DNA of 64,000 nt from CAWIOX01 sp963837775 (GCA_963837775.1 CAWIOX010000033.1:1-64000); one strand, 5' to 3'; shown: positions 27,975 through 37,958, numbered from the stretch's first letter. Program-made: numbers and translations. The notes: generated from the sequence alone by a model not told the origin.

Positions 27975-29361
27975 AAAAAAATCCTGAGGCAAGACCGGAT
28001 GCCGCCGCGTTGCGCAGCGGTGCAGAGGCATCCCTCAAAAAAAAACCGGCCACGACGAAGGTGCCGCGCAGCGACGCCGATGTACGCAAGCAGCTGCACG
28101 AACTGCAGGTCAGCCAGATCGAGCTGGAAATGCAGAACTGCGCGCTGACCGAACTGCAGCAGGCCAAAATGGAGATCGAGGCAGGACTGGCGCGCTACAC
28201 CGACCTGTATGACTTCGCCCCGGTCGGCTACTTCACGCTCGATCGCAACGGCACGCTCAGCGAGATCAACCTGACCGGCGCCAAGCTGCTGGGACTGGCC
28301 CGTTCGAGCTGATCGGGCAACGTTTTTCGACTTTCGTGCTGGCGGCTTCCAAGCCCGAGCTGCAGGCTTTCCTGATCCGGGTTTTTTCCAGTTCCGCCAA
28401 ACAAAGCTGCGACCTGGCGCTGCTGACAGCGGACCATCACTGCTTGCATGTACATATCAGCGCCAATGCCGATGCTTCAGCACGAACTTGCCGCGCAGTG
28501 ATGGTGGACGTCAGCGAGCGCAAAACGATGACCGAAGAACTGCACAGGGTACATGCCGAACTGGAAGCCAAAGTGCAAATACGGACCGCCGAACTGATGC
28601 AGGCCAACGCGCTGCTGAAGTCCGAAATTGCCGAGCGCATGCGGGCCGAGCTGGCACTGCAACAGTCGCAGCAGGAGCTGCGCCAGCTGGCCGGCCATCA
28701 GCTCACCATCAAGGAAAACGAACGCACCCGCATCGCGCAAGAAATCCACGACGAGCTGGGGAGCTTGCTGACCGGCATCAAGGCCAATATCTATGTTGCG
28801 ATGGACCAGGCTGAGCGCACCGGCGACATACCCAGCCAGCGCCTGATCGATGCGTCCTCGCAAGTCGATGCGGCGGTCGATACGATGCGCAGAGTGATCG
28901 CAGACCTGCGTCCCAGCGTGCTGGATCAACTGGGGCTGTGGACTGCGCTGGAGTGGCAGGCAGAGCAGACGGAAGCCTACAGCGGGCTCAAGTGCCGGAT
29001 CACGGTAGACGGGCAGGCGGCGGCAACCGACATCGACCCCGAACGCAGCACCGCGCTGTTTCGCATCGTGCAGGAGACGCTTACCAATGTGGTACGCCAC
29101 GCACACGCAACCCAGGTCGAGATCCAGGTGATGTGCGACAACAATGCAATCCGGATTACGGTGGAAGACGACGGCAAAGGCATCGACTCGGAACGCGTGC
29201 TCAAGCACAAATCGTGGGGCATCGCCGGCATGGTCGAGCGCGCGCGCTATTTCGGCGGCGATATCCGGATTACCGATACTTCGCACGGGACCAGGGTGGC
29301 CTTGCAGATGCCGCTGCAAAGCCCGGCGAACGGGCAAGAGCCCGGCCGCGCTGGCCAATAA
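27971..29361 (+). pseudogene. PAS sensor histidine kinase (HisKA_3/NarL type), one frameshift
   Basis: A ~463-residue cytosolic sensor kinase if read across one frameshift near 28308. The first frame (27971-28312) gives a Lys/Ala-rich start, a coiled coil (VRKQLHELQVSQIELEMQN) and the start of a PAS domain (LYDFAPVGYFTLDRNG). The second frame (to 29361) resumes at ELIGQRFSTFV. It gives the rest of PAS, a coiled coil, the HisKA_3 phosphoacceptor box (RIAQEIHDELGSLLTGIK) and an HATPase domain (VRHAHATQVEIQV, DDGKGIDSERV). No cognate LuxR-type response regulator follows. The ATG overlaps the TGA of the CheB-CheR gene, so the two form one operon. One missing base restores the frame. Confidence 0.85.
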
Positions 29362-29659
29362 AAACCGTACCCGGCAGCGCTGCGTAGGGCTTCCCCTACA
29401 TGAACCGCTCGGGGATTCCCTACAAGACCAATCCGCTATCGGCGATAGCGCTGTGCCGCGGCTTCAAGCACACTCATCATTTTCTGTTAGTGACAATGCG
29501 ATGGGAATGCGCATATCCTGCTACCCAACGTCAGACCAGCCGACACCAAATGAACTAATACCGTCTGGACAGGTCACATCCAGCGTTAGCTGACTTCAAT
29601 TTTTCTCAGTCGCATCCGCAACAACATCCGGAAAGATAACAATTCTTCATGGAGGAGAC
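29362..29659. other. Gene-free spacer
   Basis: No convincing gene. A 6-bp stem GTAGGG/CCCTAC (29384-29399) could be a weak terminator for the kinase gene, but has no T run. The second half is less GC-rich than its surroundings and should hold the promoter of the hemerythrin-like gene. Confidence 0.4.
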
Positions 29660-30196
29660 ATGCTTACTGCCACTTACGCAATACTCAACCTGTCAGTCGA
29701 ACAGGAACATTCGCGTACACTGATTTCAAAAATTCAGCAATTCTGCCGTCACTGCTCAACAGGCCTGAAGGACATTAATCTGCCGGACCTGAAATCGGTT
29801 GCCAGGCAACTCACGCAATTTGACGAATCCGGCCATCGGCGTAAAGTCGAAATGCATGTGATTCCGGCGATCCGCAACGCAACCCGCGAGGCAGACCCGC
29901 TGTTTGCCGAACTGGAATCGCTGAATGCGCAAGATGACAGCATACTCACGTCCCTGAAAGCGCTGCTGTCGCTGAGCGCCGATCAATGGATGGTCAAGCT
30001 CAAGGAACTGTGCTGCCTGATGGAACTGCACTGCCAGGTCCTGCTGAAGAAGCTGGAACAAGAAGACGCCATATTTGCGCTCGCCAGACGAGTGCTGCCA
30101 AGTGAAGAGTGGTTCTCGATAGGCACCCAGTTTCTGTCGCTCGACGAACAAAACCATGCCCATAAGAAAATCGGGCACGAGATGCAATATGTGTGA
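29660..30196 (+). CDS. Hemerythrin-like (HHE-type) four-helix protein, divergent
   Basis: A 178-residue all-helical protein. The C-terminal part (ELHCQVLLKKLEQEDAIFALARRVLPSEEWFSIGTQF) closely follows the end of HHE/hemerythrin domains, where a Glu-Glu pair and 'LFPLA..VL...W' are typical. Some usual metal ligands are replaced: the EH of SVEQEHS is present, but few of the expected His are visible. It may therefore bind iron poorly or serve another purpose. ATG 29660 follows a strong GGAGGA Shine-Dalgarno. It stands alone between the signalling genes and the beta-oxidation operon. I recognise the fold, not the function. Confidence 0.55.
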   Translation: MLTATYAILNLSVEQEHSRTLISKIQQFCRHCSTGLKDINLPDLKSVARQLTQFDESGHRRKVEMHVIPAIRNATREADPLFAELESLNAQDDSILTSLKALLSLSADQWMVKLKELCCLMELHCQVLLKKLEQEDAIFALARRVLPSEEWFSIGTQFLSLDEQNHAHKKIGHEMQYV

Positions 30197-30250
30197 ATGG
30201 CTGGAATGACCGGACGCCACTGAATCTGCGTCCGGCAATGCATGGACTGA

Positions 30251-31016
30251 TCAGGAAAACTGCGCAAAGTCCGGTTTGCGCTTCTGGAAAAATGCGCTGA
30301 ATGCCTCCTTCGCTTCCGGCGCCGACAGCATCGCGCGGAAATGCTGCCCTTCGTCGGCCATCTGCGCTTCTATCGCAGCCAGCTGATTGCCCTTCATCAG
30401 GCGCTTGGTCAGGCGGATCGACGCCGCCGGCAGCGCCACCAGCTTGGCGGTCTGCTGCAACGCGATTTCCAGCAACTCGTCGACCGGCAGCACGCGGTTC
30501 ACCAGCCCCATGTCGAACGCCTCTTCGGCAGAAAACGCTTCTCCCAGCAGCAATTTCTCGGCGGCGCGCTGATAGCCGGCAATCTGCGGCAACAGCAGGC
30601 TGGAAGCGGCTTCCGGGCACAGTCCCAGTTGCGAGAACGGCATCGAAAAGCGGGCGTTATCGGCCGCATACACCAGGTCGCAATGCATCAGCATGGTGGT
30701 GCCGATCCCGACCGCCGCGCCGGACACCGCCGCCACGACCGGCTTGCTGGCATGGCTGATCTGGCGCAGGAACTGGAACACCGGGCTGCTTTCGGTGCTC
30801 GGCGGATTGGCGATGAAATCGCTCAGGTCATTGCCGGCGGTAAAAATCGCCGGCTTGCCGATGAACAGGATCGCGCGCACCGCGCTGTCCGTTTCGGCAT
30901 CCTGCAAGCGCATCGGCCATGCTTTGATACATCGCGGCGGTGATCGCATTCTTCTTGTCCGGGCGATTGAATTCTATCGTCAGGATGCCCGCGTTCTTGC
31001 TGGTCAAAATATCCAT
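30251..31016 (-). pseudogene. Enoyl-CoA hydratase/isomerase, one frameshift
   Basis: A crotonase-family enzyme of beta-oxidation of about 255 residues. It starts at ATG 31016 (MDILTSKNAGILTIEFNRPDKKNAITAAMY). After MADAL the frame breaks near 30910; one extra T (CTTGCAG instead of CTGCAG) explains it. It then resumes with QDAETDSAVRAILFIG. Oxyanion-hole stretches are visible: IFTAGNDLSDF and AAVSGAAVGIGTTMLMHCD. The remainder is intact to the stop (RKPDFAQFS). It is the last gene of the TetR-ACAD-fadB-thiolase set on this strand. A single-base error or a young mutation are both possible. Confidence 0.88.
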
Positions 31017-31087
31017 CTTGTCTCCCAAAAATTGAAAAAGCGCGCCAGCATAAGCTGACGCGCTGATTGAGTCAGTCAGGCAAGCGA

Positions 31088-32284
31088 CTATACCCGTTCG
31101 AAAATTCCTGCCGCGCCCATGCCGGTGCCGACGCACATGGTCACCATCCCGTATTTCAAGTTGTTGCGGCGCAGTGCATGGATCGTGGTGGCGGCGCGGA
31201 TCGCACCGGTGGCACCCAGCGGATGGCCGAGCGCAATCGCGCCGCCCATCGGGTTGACCTTGGACGGATCGAGGCCGAGATCCTGGATCACGGCCAGCGA
31301 TTGCGCGGCGAACGCTTCGTTCAGCTCGAACCAGTCGATCTGGTCCTGCGTGATGCCGGCCGCCTGGCAGGCGGCGGGAATCGCAAATTTCGGACCGATG
31401 CCCATGATTTCCGGCGGCACGCCCTTGACCGCGAACGACGCGAAACGTGCCAGCGGGGTCAGGTTGAACTGTTTCAGGATTTTCTCGCTGACCAGGATCA
31501 GCGCACCGGCGCCATCCGACATTTGCGAGCTGTTGGCGGCAGTAACACTACCCTTGGCAGCAAATACCGGCTTCAGGCGACCCAGCGATTCGAGCGTGGA
31601 ATCGGCGCGCGCGCCTTCATCCTGGCTGACGCTGCGGGTCCGGATGTCGATCTGGCCGGTGGCCAGGTTCGGCACCCGCTCGATGATCTCGACCGAGGTC
31701 ATTTCATCGTTGAAGTAGCCGGCCTGCTGCGCGGCAATCGCCTTGCGGTGCGAATCGACCGAGAACTGATCCTGCGCTTCACGCGAGATCTTCCATTGCT
31801 GCGCGACTTTCTCCGCAGTCAGGCCCATGCCGTAGGCCATGCCGATGTTCTCGTCCTTGAAGATGTTCATGTTCATCGACGGATGGTGGCCCATCATCGG
31901 CACCATCGACATCGACTCCATGCCGGCGGCGATCATCACATCGGCCTGACCGACACGGATGCGGTCGGCCGCCATCGCAATCGCGGTAATGCCGGACGCG
32001 CAATAACGGTTGACGGTGACGCCGCCTATGCTTTTCGGCAGCCCGGCCAGCAGCACTGCCATGCGCGCCACGTTCAGGCCCTGCTCTGCTTCCGGGAAAG
32101 AACAGCCGACGATCGCATCTTCGATCAGCGCCGGGTCGAGATTCGGCACCTGCGACACCGCGCTTTGCAGCGCGCGCACCAGCAGGTCGTCCGGACGGGT
32201 ATTCCTGAACATGCCGCGCGGCGCCTTGCCGATCGGGGTCCGGGTTGCAGCAACGATGTAGGCGTCTTGAAGTTGTTTGCTCAT
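31088..32284 (-). CDS. Acetyl-CoA acetyltransferase / 3-ketoacyl-CoA thiolase
   Basis: A 398-residue thiolase that cleaves 3-ketoacyl-CoA to acetyl-CoA. The acylated Cys is in NRYCASGITAIAMAADRI (about residue 89). The general-base motif GHPLGATGAIRAAT is near the C-terminus and the second Cys is in TMCVGTGMGAAGIFE. ATG 32284 (MSKQLQDAYIVAATRTPIGK) is chosen over the upstream start because an AAGGAG Shine-Dalgarno precedes it. It sits 83 bp after the FadB-like gene and before the enoyl-CoA hydratase, as the FadA-type partner of the operon. Confidence 0.94.
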   Translation of the reverse strand: MSKQLQDAYIVAATRTPIGKAPRGMFRNTRPDDLLVRALQSAVSQVPNLDPALIEDAIVGCSFPEAEQGLNVARMAVLLAGLPKSIGGVTVNRYCASGITAIAMAADRIRVGQADVMIAAGMESMSMVPMMGHHPSMNMNIFKDENIGMAYGMGLTAEKVAQQWKISREAQDQFSVDSHRKAIAAQQAGYFNDEMTSVEIIERVPNLATGQIDIRTRSVSQDEGARADSTLESLGRLKPVFAAKGSVTAANSSQMSDGAGALILVSEKILKQFNLTPLARFASFAVKGVPPEIMGIGPKFAIPAACQAAGITQDQIDWFELNEAFAAQSLAVIQDLGLDPSKVNPMGGAIALGHPLGATGAIRAATTIHALRRNNLKYGMVTMCVGTGMGAAGIFERV

Positions 32285-32367
32285 TGTGGTGCTCCTTGTT
32301 TCAACGCGCTCCGCTTCAAGCAGAGCGAGCAAAATCGGCCACTCCTGATCCAACAGGAGTGATGTTG

Positions 32368-34770
32368 TTAGTTACGTACTGGCTTGCCGGTCTGCATCAT
32401 GCCCATGATCCGCTCTTGCGTTTTCGGGTGGCTCAGCAATTCCAGGAACGCACGGCGCTCGCGGTCGAGGAACCATTGTTCATTGACCACGCTGCCCTGA
32501 TCGACATCGCCGCCGGAGACGATCTCGGCAATCATCGCGCCCAGCTTGTAATCGTGGGCCGAGATGAAGCCGCCATCGCGCATATTGACCAGCTGCGCCA
32601 TGATGGTTGCCATGCCGTAACGGCCGGCGACCGGCACCTGTGCTTTCAACGGCGGACGGTAGCCGGCATCGAACATCGCGCGCGCTTCGACCTTGGCCAC
32701 ATGCAGCAGCTCGTAAGGGTTGAACACGATCACGTCATCGGCCGACAGATAACCCATCTTGCGCGCTTCCAGCGCCGATTTGGAGACGTTGGCGGTGGCC
32801 GCATTGGTGAACGACAGCTTTCAGGAATTGCAGCAGGTCGTTGCCCTGGGCGCTGGCTGCCGCGCGCACTGCCGCTTCTTTCAAGCCGCCGCCGGCCGGA
32901 ATCAGGCCGACGCCGACTTCGACCAGGCCGATGTAGGACTCGATCGACGCCACCCGCTTGGCCGCATGCAGCGCCATTTCGCAACCGCCGCCGAGCGCCA
33001 GGCCGGCGACTGCCGCCACTACCGGTACGCTCGCGTATTTCAGCGCCATGAAGGTGTCCTGCAGCAAGGCGATGCCCGGCTCCATCGCCTTCGCGCCGCC
33101 CTTCATGAATAAGCGGCAATGCCTCTTGCAGATCGGCGCCGGCCGAGAATGCGCCGCCGGCGGCGGCATCGGTATTCCAGATCACCAGCCCCTTGTAGTT
33201 CTGCTCGGCTTCCGCCAGCGCGCGCTGCAGGCCGTTGACCACGCCTTCGCCGATCACGTGCATCTTGGTCTTGAGCGAGATGATCAGCACGTCGTCGTTC
33301 TGGTGCCAGATCCGTACCGAATCGTCTTCATGCACGGTCACGCCGGCAGTCTTGCCGTCGGCTGCAGCCTCGCCCACCAGCGGTGCGCGAAATGCCTGGC
33401 GCGCATACACCGGCAGCGTGGAACGCGGCACGAAGCTGTTGCTGAGCGACCGAATACGAACCGTCGGCGCTATGCACGCCCGCATGTTCGCACGGCCGTC
33501 GAACACCCAGGCCGGCAGCGCCGCATTGCACAGCGCATGGCCGGCGTCGATGTCGTCCTTGACCCAGGCGGCGACCTGCTGCCAGCCGGACGCTTGCCAG
33601 GTCTCGAACGGGCCGACTTCCCAGCCGAAACCCCAGCGCATCGCGAAATCGATATCGCGCGCATTGTCGGCCACGCTGTCCAGATGGAGCGCGATGTAAT
33701 GGAACACGTCGCGGAAAATCGCCCACAGGAATTGCGCTTGCGGGTTGCTCGATGCGCGCAGCGCCTGCATGCGCTTGACCGGATCCTTTTCCTTCAGGAT
33801 GCGCGCCACCAGCTCGTCGGCCTTGGCGCCGCCGGCCACGTATTCGCCGCTGGCGAAATCCAGCCGCAGGATGTCCTTGCCGACTTTCTTGTAGAAACCG
33901 GCGCCGCTCTTCTGGCCCAGTGCGCCGGCCGCCACCAGCGTGGCCAGCACTTCCGGCGTCTTGTAGACCGCAAAGAACGGGTCTGTCGGCCAGGTTGTCC
34001 TGCATGGTCTTGATCACATGGCCCATCGTGTCGAGCCCGACCACGTCGGCGGTACGGAAGGTGCCGGACGAAGCGCGGCCCAGTTTCTTGCCGGTCAGGT
34101 CATCGACCACGTCGACCGTCAGGCCGAATTTCTGCGCCTCATGCATGGTCGCCAGCATGCCGAACACGCCGACCCGGTTGGCGATGAAGTTCGGCGTATC
34201 CTTGGCGCGCACCACGCCCTTGCCCAGCGTGGTGGTCAGGAAGCCTTCGAGCTGGTCGATGATCTCAGGACGGGTGGCGACGGTCGGGATCAGTTCGACC
34301 AGATGCATGTAGCGCGGCGGGTTGAAGAAATGCACGCCGCAGAAGCGCTCCTTCAGCTCCGCGCTGAAGCCTTCGGACAAGGCGGTGATCGACAGGCCCG
34401 AGGTGTTCGACGCGAAAATCGCCTGCGGCGCGATGTACGGCGCGACCTTCTGGTACAGGTCGTGCTTCCAGTCCATCCGTTCGGCAATCGCCTCGATGAT
34501 CAGGTCGCAGCCTTTCAGCAGCTCCAGATCGTCTTCGTAGTTCGCGACTTCGATGTAGGCGGCGTCATCCTTGTTGCCGAACGGCGCCGGGCTGAGCTTT
34601 TTCAGGTTGTCGATCGCGCGCAGCACGATGCCGTTCTTCGCACCTTCCTTGGCCGGCAGGTCGAACAGCACCACCGGCACCCTGGCATTGACGCAATGGG
34701 CGGCGATTTGCGCACCCATCACGCCGGCGCCGAGTACCGCAACTTTTTTAACAATGAAATTAGACATCAT
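32368..34770 (-). pseudogene. FadB-like 3-hydroxyacyl-CoA dehydrogenase/enoyl-CoA hydratase, several frameshifts
   Basis: The pieces give one ~800-residue bifunctional beta-oxidation protein. The N-terminal NAD-binding dehydrogenase domain (VAVLGAGVMGAQIAAHCVN, ASNTSGLSITAL, HFFNPPRYMHLVELIP) is followed by the 3HCDH C-domain (LGQKSGAGFYKK). A C-terminal crotonase domain (FSAGADLQEALPL, AGLALGGGCEMALHA) comes last. The frame breaks near 33985 (extra A in GACAGAC), twice between 33436 and 33482 (a compensating pair around the GVHSADGSYSV block), near 33108 and near 32821 (extra A). The end (32368-32757) is intact: MGYLSADDVIVFNPYELLHV. ATG 34770 or 34767 follows AGAGGA. It looks like a working gene read with errors, but true decay cannot be excluded. 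Confidence 0.88.
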
Positions 34771-34830
34771 TTAATCCTCTCAATTACAGCCATCTTTGGT
34801 GCACAGCACCCCATCATTTTTCATTATTGA

Positions 34831-34906
34831 CGGGGTATGTGCATAAACAGTGCCATTCCCGCATATGTTTATTGCGACATTAAAAATACACAGGGCAGTA
34901 TATTTT
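34831..34906 (-). repeat. Dispersed 3'-end repeat, copy C
   Basis: On the minus strand the repeat starts at the last base of the acyl-CoA dehydrogenase TGA: AAATATACTG, GTGTATTTTTAA, ATGCGGGAATGG, then CACATACCCCG. It fills most of the spacer to the FadB-like gene. Confidence 0.8.
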
Positions 34907-36696
34907 CAGAACAAGGCGGCATCGAGCGCCATCAGGCTGGCCGAACCGGAGCGCGCCTGACGGATCAGCATCGCGGTTTCCGGCAGCAGGCGGGCGAAAT
35001 AGAAGCGCGCGGTGGCCAGCTTGGCGGTGTAGAAGGGATCGCCGGAGCCCTGCTTTTCCAGCGCGATCTTGGCCATCTGCGCGAAGAAGTACGCATACAC
35101 CAGATGCCCGGCCACCCGCAGGTAGGGCACCGCGGCGGCGCCGACTTCGTCCGGATTCTGGAATGCCTTCATGCCGATTTCCATCGTCAGCTTGGTGACC
35201 TTGTCGCCCAGCTCGGCCAGCGGCGTGATGAATTCGGACAGCGCCTCGTCGGTGCCGTTGGCTTCGACGAACGCCTGCACTTGCGCGCCGAACTTGCGCA
35301 ACTTGGCGCCGTTGTCCATCAGGATCTTGCGCCCCAGCAAATCGAGCGACTGGATCGTGTTGGTGCCTTCGTAAATCATGTTGATGCGGGCGTCGCGCAC
35401 ATACTGCTCCATGCCCCATTCGGCGATGAAGCCGTGGCCGCCGTACACCTGCAGGCATTCCGAGGTCGCAGTCCACGCGTTGTCGGTGATGAAGGCCTTG
35501 ACGATCGGCGTCAGCAGCGCGACCTGGTCGGCCGCGTCCTTGCGCACTTCTTCATCCGGGTGATTCAGTTCCTTGTCGATCTGCAGCGCGACATACGAGC
35601 AGAAAGCGCGCGCGCCTTCGGCATAGGCTTTCGCGGTCAGCAGCATGCGGCGCACATCGGGATGCACGATGATCGGGTCGGCCGGCTGGTCCGGCGCCTT
35701 GATGCCCGACAGGCTGCGCATCTGGATCCGGTCCTTCGCGTACACCAGCGCATTCTGGTACGCGACTTCGGTCAGGCCCAGGCCCTGCATGCCGACCCCC
35801 AGACGCGCGGCGTTCATGAACACGAACATCGCATTCAGGCCCTTGTGCGGCTCGCCGATGATCCAGCCGGTGGCGCCGTCCAGGTTCATCTGGCAGGTCG
35901 AATTGCCGTGGATGCCCATTTTTTCTTCGATCGCGCCGCAAAAAATCGGGTTGCGCGCACCCAGCGTGCCGTCGGCATTCGGCAGGAACTTCGGCACCAG
36001 GAACAGCGAAATGCCTTTCGAGCCTTCCGGCGCGCCCGGCAGGCGTGCCAGCACCAGATGCAGGATGTTCGGCGCGACGTCGTGTTCGCCGGCCGAAATG
36101 AAGATCTTGCTGCCGCTGATCTTGTAGGAACCGTCATCCTGCGGCTCGGCTTTCGAGCGCAGCAGGCCCAGATCGGTGCCGCAATGCGATTCGGTCAGGC
36201 ACATGGTGCCGGTCCATTCGCCGGACACCAGCTTCGGCAGGTACAGCGTCTTTTGCTCCGGCGTGCCGTGTTCGAGCAGGCATTCGTAGGCGCCGTGCGA
36301 CAGGCCGGGATACATGGTCCAGGCCTGGTTGGCCGAGTTCATCATCTCGTAGAACGAATTGTTGAGCACCAGCGGCAAGCCCTGGCCGCCGTATTCCGGG
36401 TCGCACGACAGGGCCGGCCAGCCGGCAGCGATATATTGCTGGTACGCTTCCTTGTAGCCCTTCGGCGTGGTCACGCTATGGGTCGCCTTGTCGTGATGGC
36501 AGCCTTCGCGGTCGCCGGAGTGGTTTAACGGGAACAACACTTCCGAGGTGAACTTGCCGCCCTCTTCCAGCACCTGATTGATGATATCGGCATCGATCTC
36601 CGCATGTTTCGGCAACTGCTTGAGCGTATCTTCGACATGCAGCAATTCATGCAGCACGAATTGCATATCACGCAAGGGAGCGACGTATTGACCCAT
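34906..36696 (-). CDS. Acyl-CoA dehydrogenase (large, FadE/DmdC-like type)
   Basis: A 596-residue flavoenzyme for the first beta-oxidation step. The N-terminus is MGQYVAPLRDMQFVLHELLHVED. FAD/substrate motifs are visible: MCLTESHCGTDLGLLRSKAE, YKISGSKIFISAGEHD and EKMGIHGNSTCQM. The C-terminal flavin domain contains YGGHGFIAEWGMEQYVRDARINMIYEGTN, where the Glu of MIYEGTN is the likely catalytic base region. ATG 36696 has its own CAGGAG Shine-Dalgarno. The reading frame nevertheless continues upstream without a stop into the TetR gene. The stop codon touches repeat copy C. Confidence 0.92.
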   Translation of the reverse strand: MGQYVAPLRDMQFVLHELLHVEDTLKQLPKHAEIDADIINQVLEEGGKFTSEVLFPLNHSGDREGCHHDKATHSVTTPKGYKEAYQQYIAAGWPALSCDPEYGGQGLPLVLNNSFYEMMNSANQAWTMYPGLSHGAYECLLEHGTPEQKTLYLPKLVSGEWTGTMCLTESHCGTDLGLLRSKAEPQDDGSYKISGSKIFISAGEHDVAPNILHLVLARLPGAPEGSKGISLFLVPKFLPNADGTLGARNPIFCGAIEEKMGIHGNSTCQMNLDGATGWIIGEPHKGLNAMFVFMNAARLGVGMQGLGLTEVAYQNALVYAKDRIQMRSLSGIKAPDQPADPIIVHPDVRRMLLTAKAYAEGARAFCSYVALQIDKELNHPDEEVRKDAADQVALLTPIVKAFITDNAWTATSECLQVYGGHGFIAEWGMEQYVRDARINMIYEGTNTIQSLDLLGRKILMDNGAKLRKFGAQVQAFVEANGTDEALSEFITPLAELGDKVTKLTMEIGMKAFQNPDEVGAAAVPYLRVAGHLVYAYFFAQMAKIALEKQGSGDPFYTAKLATARFYFARLLPETAMLIRQARSGSASLMALDAALF

Positions 36697-37359
36697 TATT
36701 TTCTCCTGACAACTTTTTTGATTGGACTGCTGATTCAGCAGCGGAATGGTTTTATTTATTCTACACCGTACTCGGTTGCGATAACTGTCGATCAAACGTT
36801 CAAAACCGGCTTGCGCGCGCTCCACGCTGCCCGGCACCCGCAAGAAACGGGCATCGTGGTGCAACGCAAGAATCAATCCGTAAATCTCGAACACCACTTG
36901 CTGCGGATTGATCCCGGCGCGCAGATGGCCCATTTCGACCGCCTGCTGCACGCAGCGCAGCAGCGCTTCCTGCCACGCGCGCACCATGCCCACCAGTTCA
37001 TCGCGGATCGCGCCGGGCCGGTCGTCGTATTCGACCGCGCCGCTGATGTAGATGCAGCCGGATGCGATCTCGACCGTGACCCGCTTGATCCAGCGCGCAA
37101 ACATCGCCTGCAGCCGCGGCAAGCCGCGCGGCTCCTGCATGCTGGGATAAAACACTTCCTGCTCGAAATGGCTGTGGTACAGCTTCAGCACGTCGATCTG
37201 CAGATCCTCGCGCGAGCCGAAATGCGCGAACACGCCGGACTTGCTCATGTTCATCTTGTCGGCCAGCAAGCCGATGGTCAGGCCTTCCAGTCCGTCCCGG
37301 CTCGCCAGATTGAGCGCCACATCGAGAATGGCAACGCGGGTAAGCTCGCCTTTTCGCAT
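36697..37359 (-). CDS. TetR-family regulator, reading frame open into the acyl-CoA dehydrogenase
   Basis: A TetR-type repressor of about 200 residues, probably controlling this fatty-acid operon. From ATG 37359 (MRKGELTRVAILDVALNLASRDG) the HTH is LTIGLLADKMNMSKSGVFAHFGSREDLQI. The ligand-binding part runs to about AGFERLIDSYRNRV. After that the frame lacks a stop and reads a non-family linker (RCRINKTIPLLNQQSNQKSCQEKI) straight into the dehydrogenase. In the neighbouring frame a TAG occurs at 36761. An indel that hides the true stop is therefore likely; a real 800+-residue fusion is the alternative. The end coordinate given is only the last codon before the dehydrogenase start. Confidence 0.8.
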
Positions 37360-37442
37360 GGATTTCGATGTCGTATTAATAATGTTCAAGGTTATCCAAA
37401 TGGTAATGATCGATAGACAGAAGTCTCGCACAATCTAAATAT

Positions 37443-37454
37443 GAACGCTCGTTC
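37443..37454. promoter_or_regulatory. Possible TetR operator
   Basis: GAACG-CT-CGTTC, a dyad with 5-bp arms, lies about 85 bases upstream of the TetR start in an AT-rich context. It fits the size of operators of TetR regulators of fatty-acid genes. No binding data can be read from sequence. Confidence 0.4.
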
Positions 37455-37543
37455 TATTTTATGCCGAGCACTGCAAATGTCAAATGGGAAGTTTAGAGCC
37501 GGCGTTCTATTTGGTGCTGCGGGAGCTTATTGATGGGTAAGAC

Positions 37544-37565
37544 AGTCGTGCAGGCCTGCACGACT
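37544..37565. repeat. Perfect 22-bp palindrome after hslR
   Basis: AGTCGTGCAGG is followed directly by its reverse complement, with no spacer. It lies 16 bases after the hslR stop. No T run follows on either strand, so it is an unusual terminator at best; a protein-binding site is possible. Confidence 0.7.
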
Positions 37566-37580
37566 CGTATTGCGCAAGTC

Positions 37581-37958
37581 TTATGTATTGGATTTGTCCA
37601 GCAAGCGGCGGTCGCGCTTGGTCGGCCGGCCCTTGAGCGCGCTGGTCGGTTCACGGAACAGGCGCCGCTGCTCGGCCTCGTGCTGGCGTTTGGCGCTGCT
37701 GTTCGGGGTTTCTGCATACAGCAGCTGCGCCTGCGGGGCGGAACCGCGCACATCCGACAAGGCGACGACCTCGACTTCCCATTCGGTCGCGCCGTTATTG
37801 ATCGCCAGCAAGTCGCCGGGCTTGAGATTGCGCGCCGGCTTGACGCGCTCGCCGTTGCAGCGCACCTTGCCGTTGTCGACGGCATCGGCGGCCAGCGAGC
37901 GCGTCTTGAAAAAGCGCGCCGCCCACAGCCATTTGTCGATCCGCACTTGGTCAGGCAT
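37581..37958 (-). CDS. hslR: RNA-binding S4 domain protein, Hsp15 (HslR) type
   Basis: A 125-residue protein with an N-terminal S4 domain: VRIDKWLWAARFFKTRSLAADAVDNGKVRCNGERVKPARNL. A basic C-tail ends in GRPTKRDRRLLDKSNT. Hsp15 binds stalled 50S subunits carrying nascent chains. ATG 37958 (MPDQVRIDKWLW) overlaps the stop of the GGDEF-EAL gene by 8 bases, hence possible coupling. ATG 37964 is an alternative. A perfect palindrome follows the stop. Confidence 0.88.
   Translation of the reverse strand: MPDQVRIDKWLWAARFFKTRSLAADAVDNGKVRCNGERVKPARNLKPGDLLAINNGATEWEVEVVALSDVRGSAPQAQLLYAETPNSSAKRQHEAEQRRLFREPTSALKGRPTKRDRRLLDKSNT

Noticed and set aside
31067..32362. 431-residue open frame opposite the thiolase
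   Set aside because: It is an antisense shadow of a motif-complete thiolase.
34837..36528. 563-residue open frame opposite the acyl-CoA dehydrogenase
   Set aside because: It is an antisense shadow; it also runs through repeat copy C.
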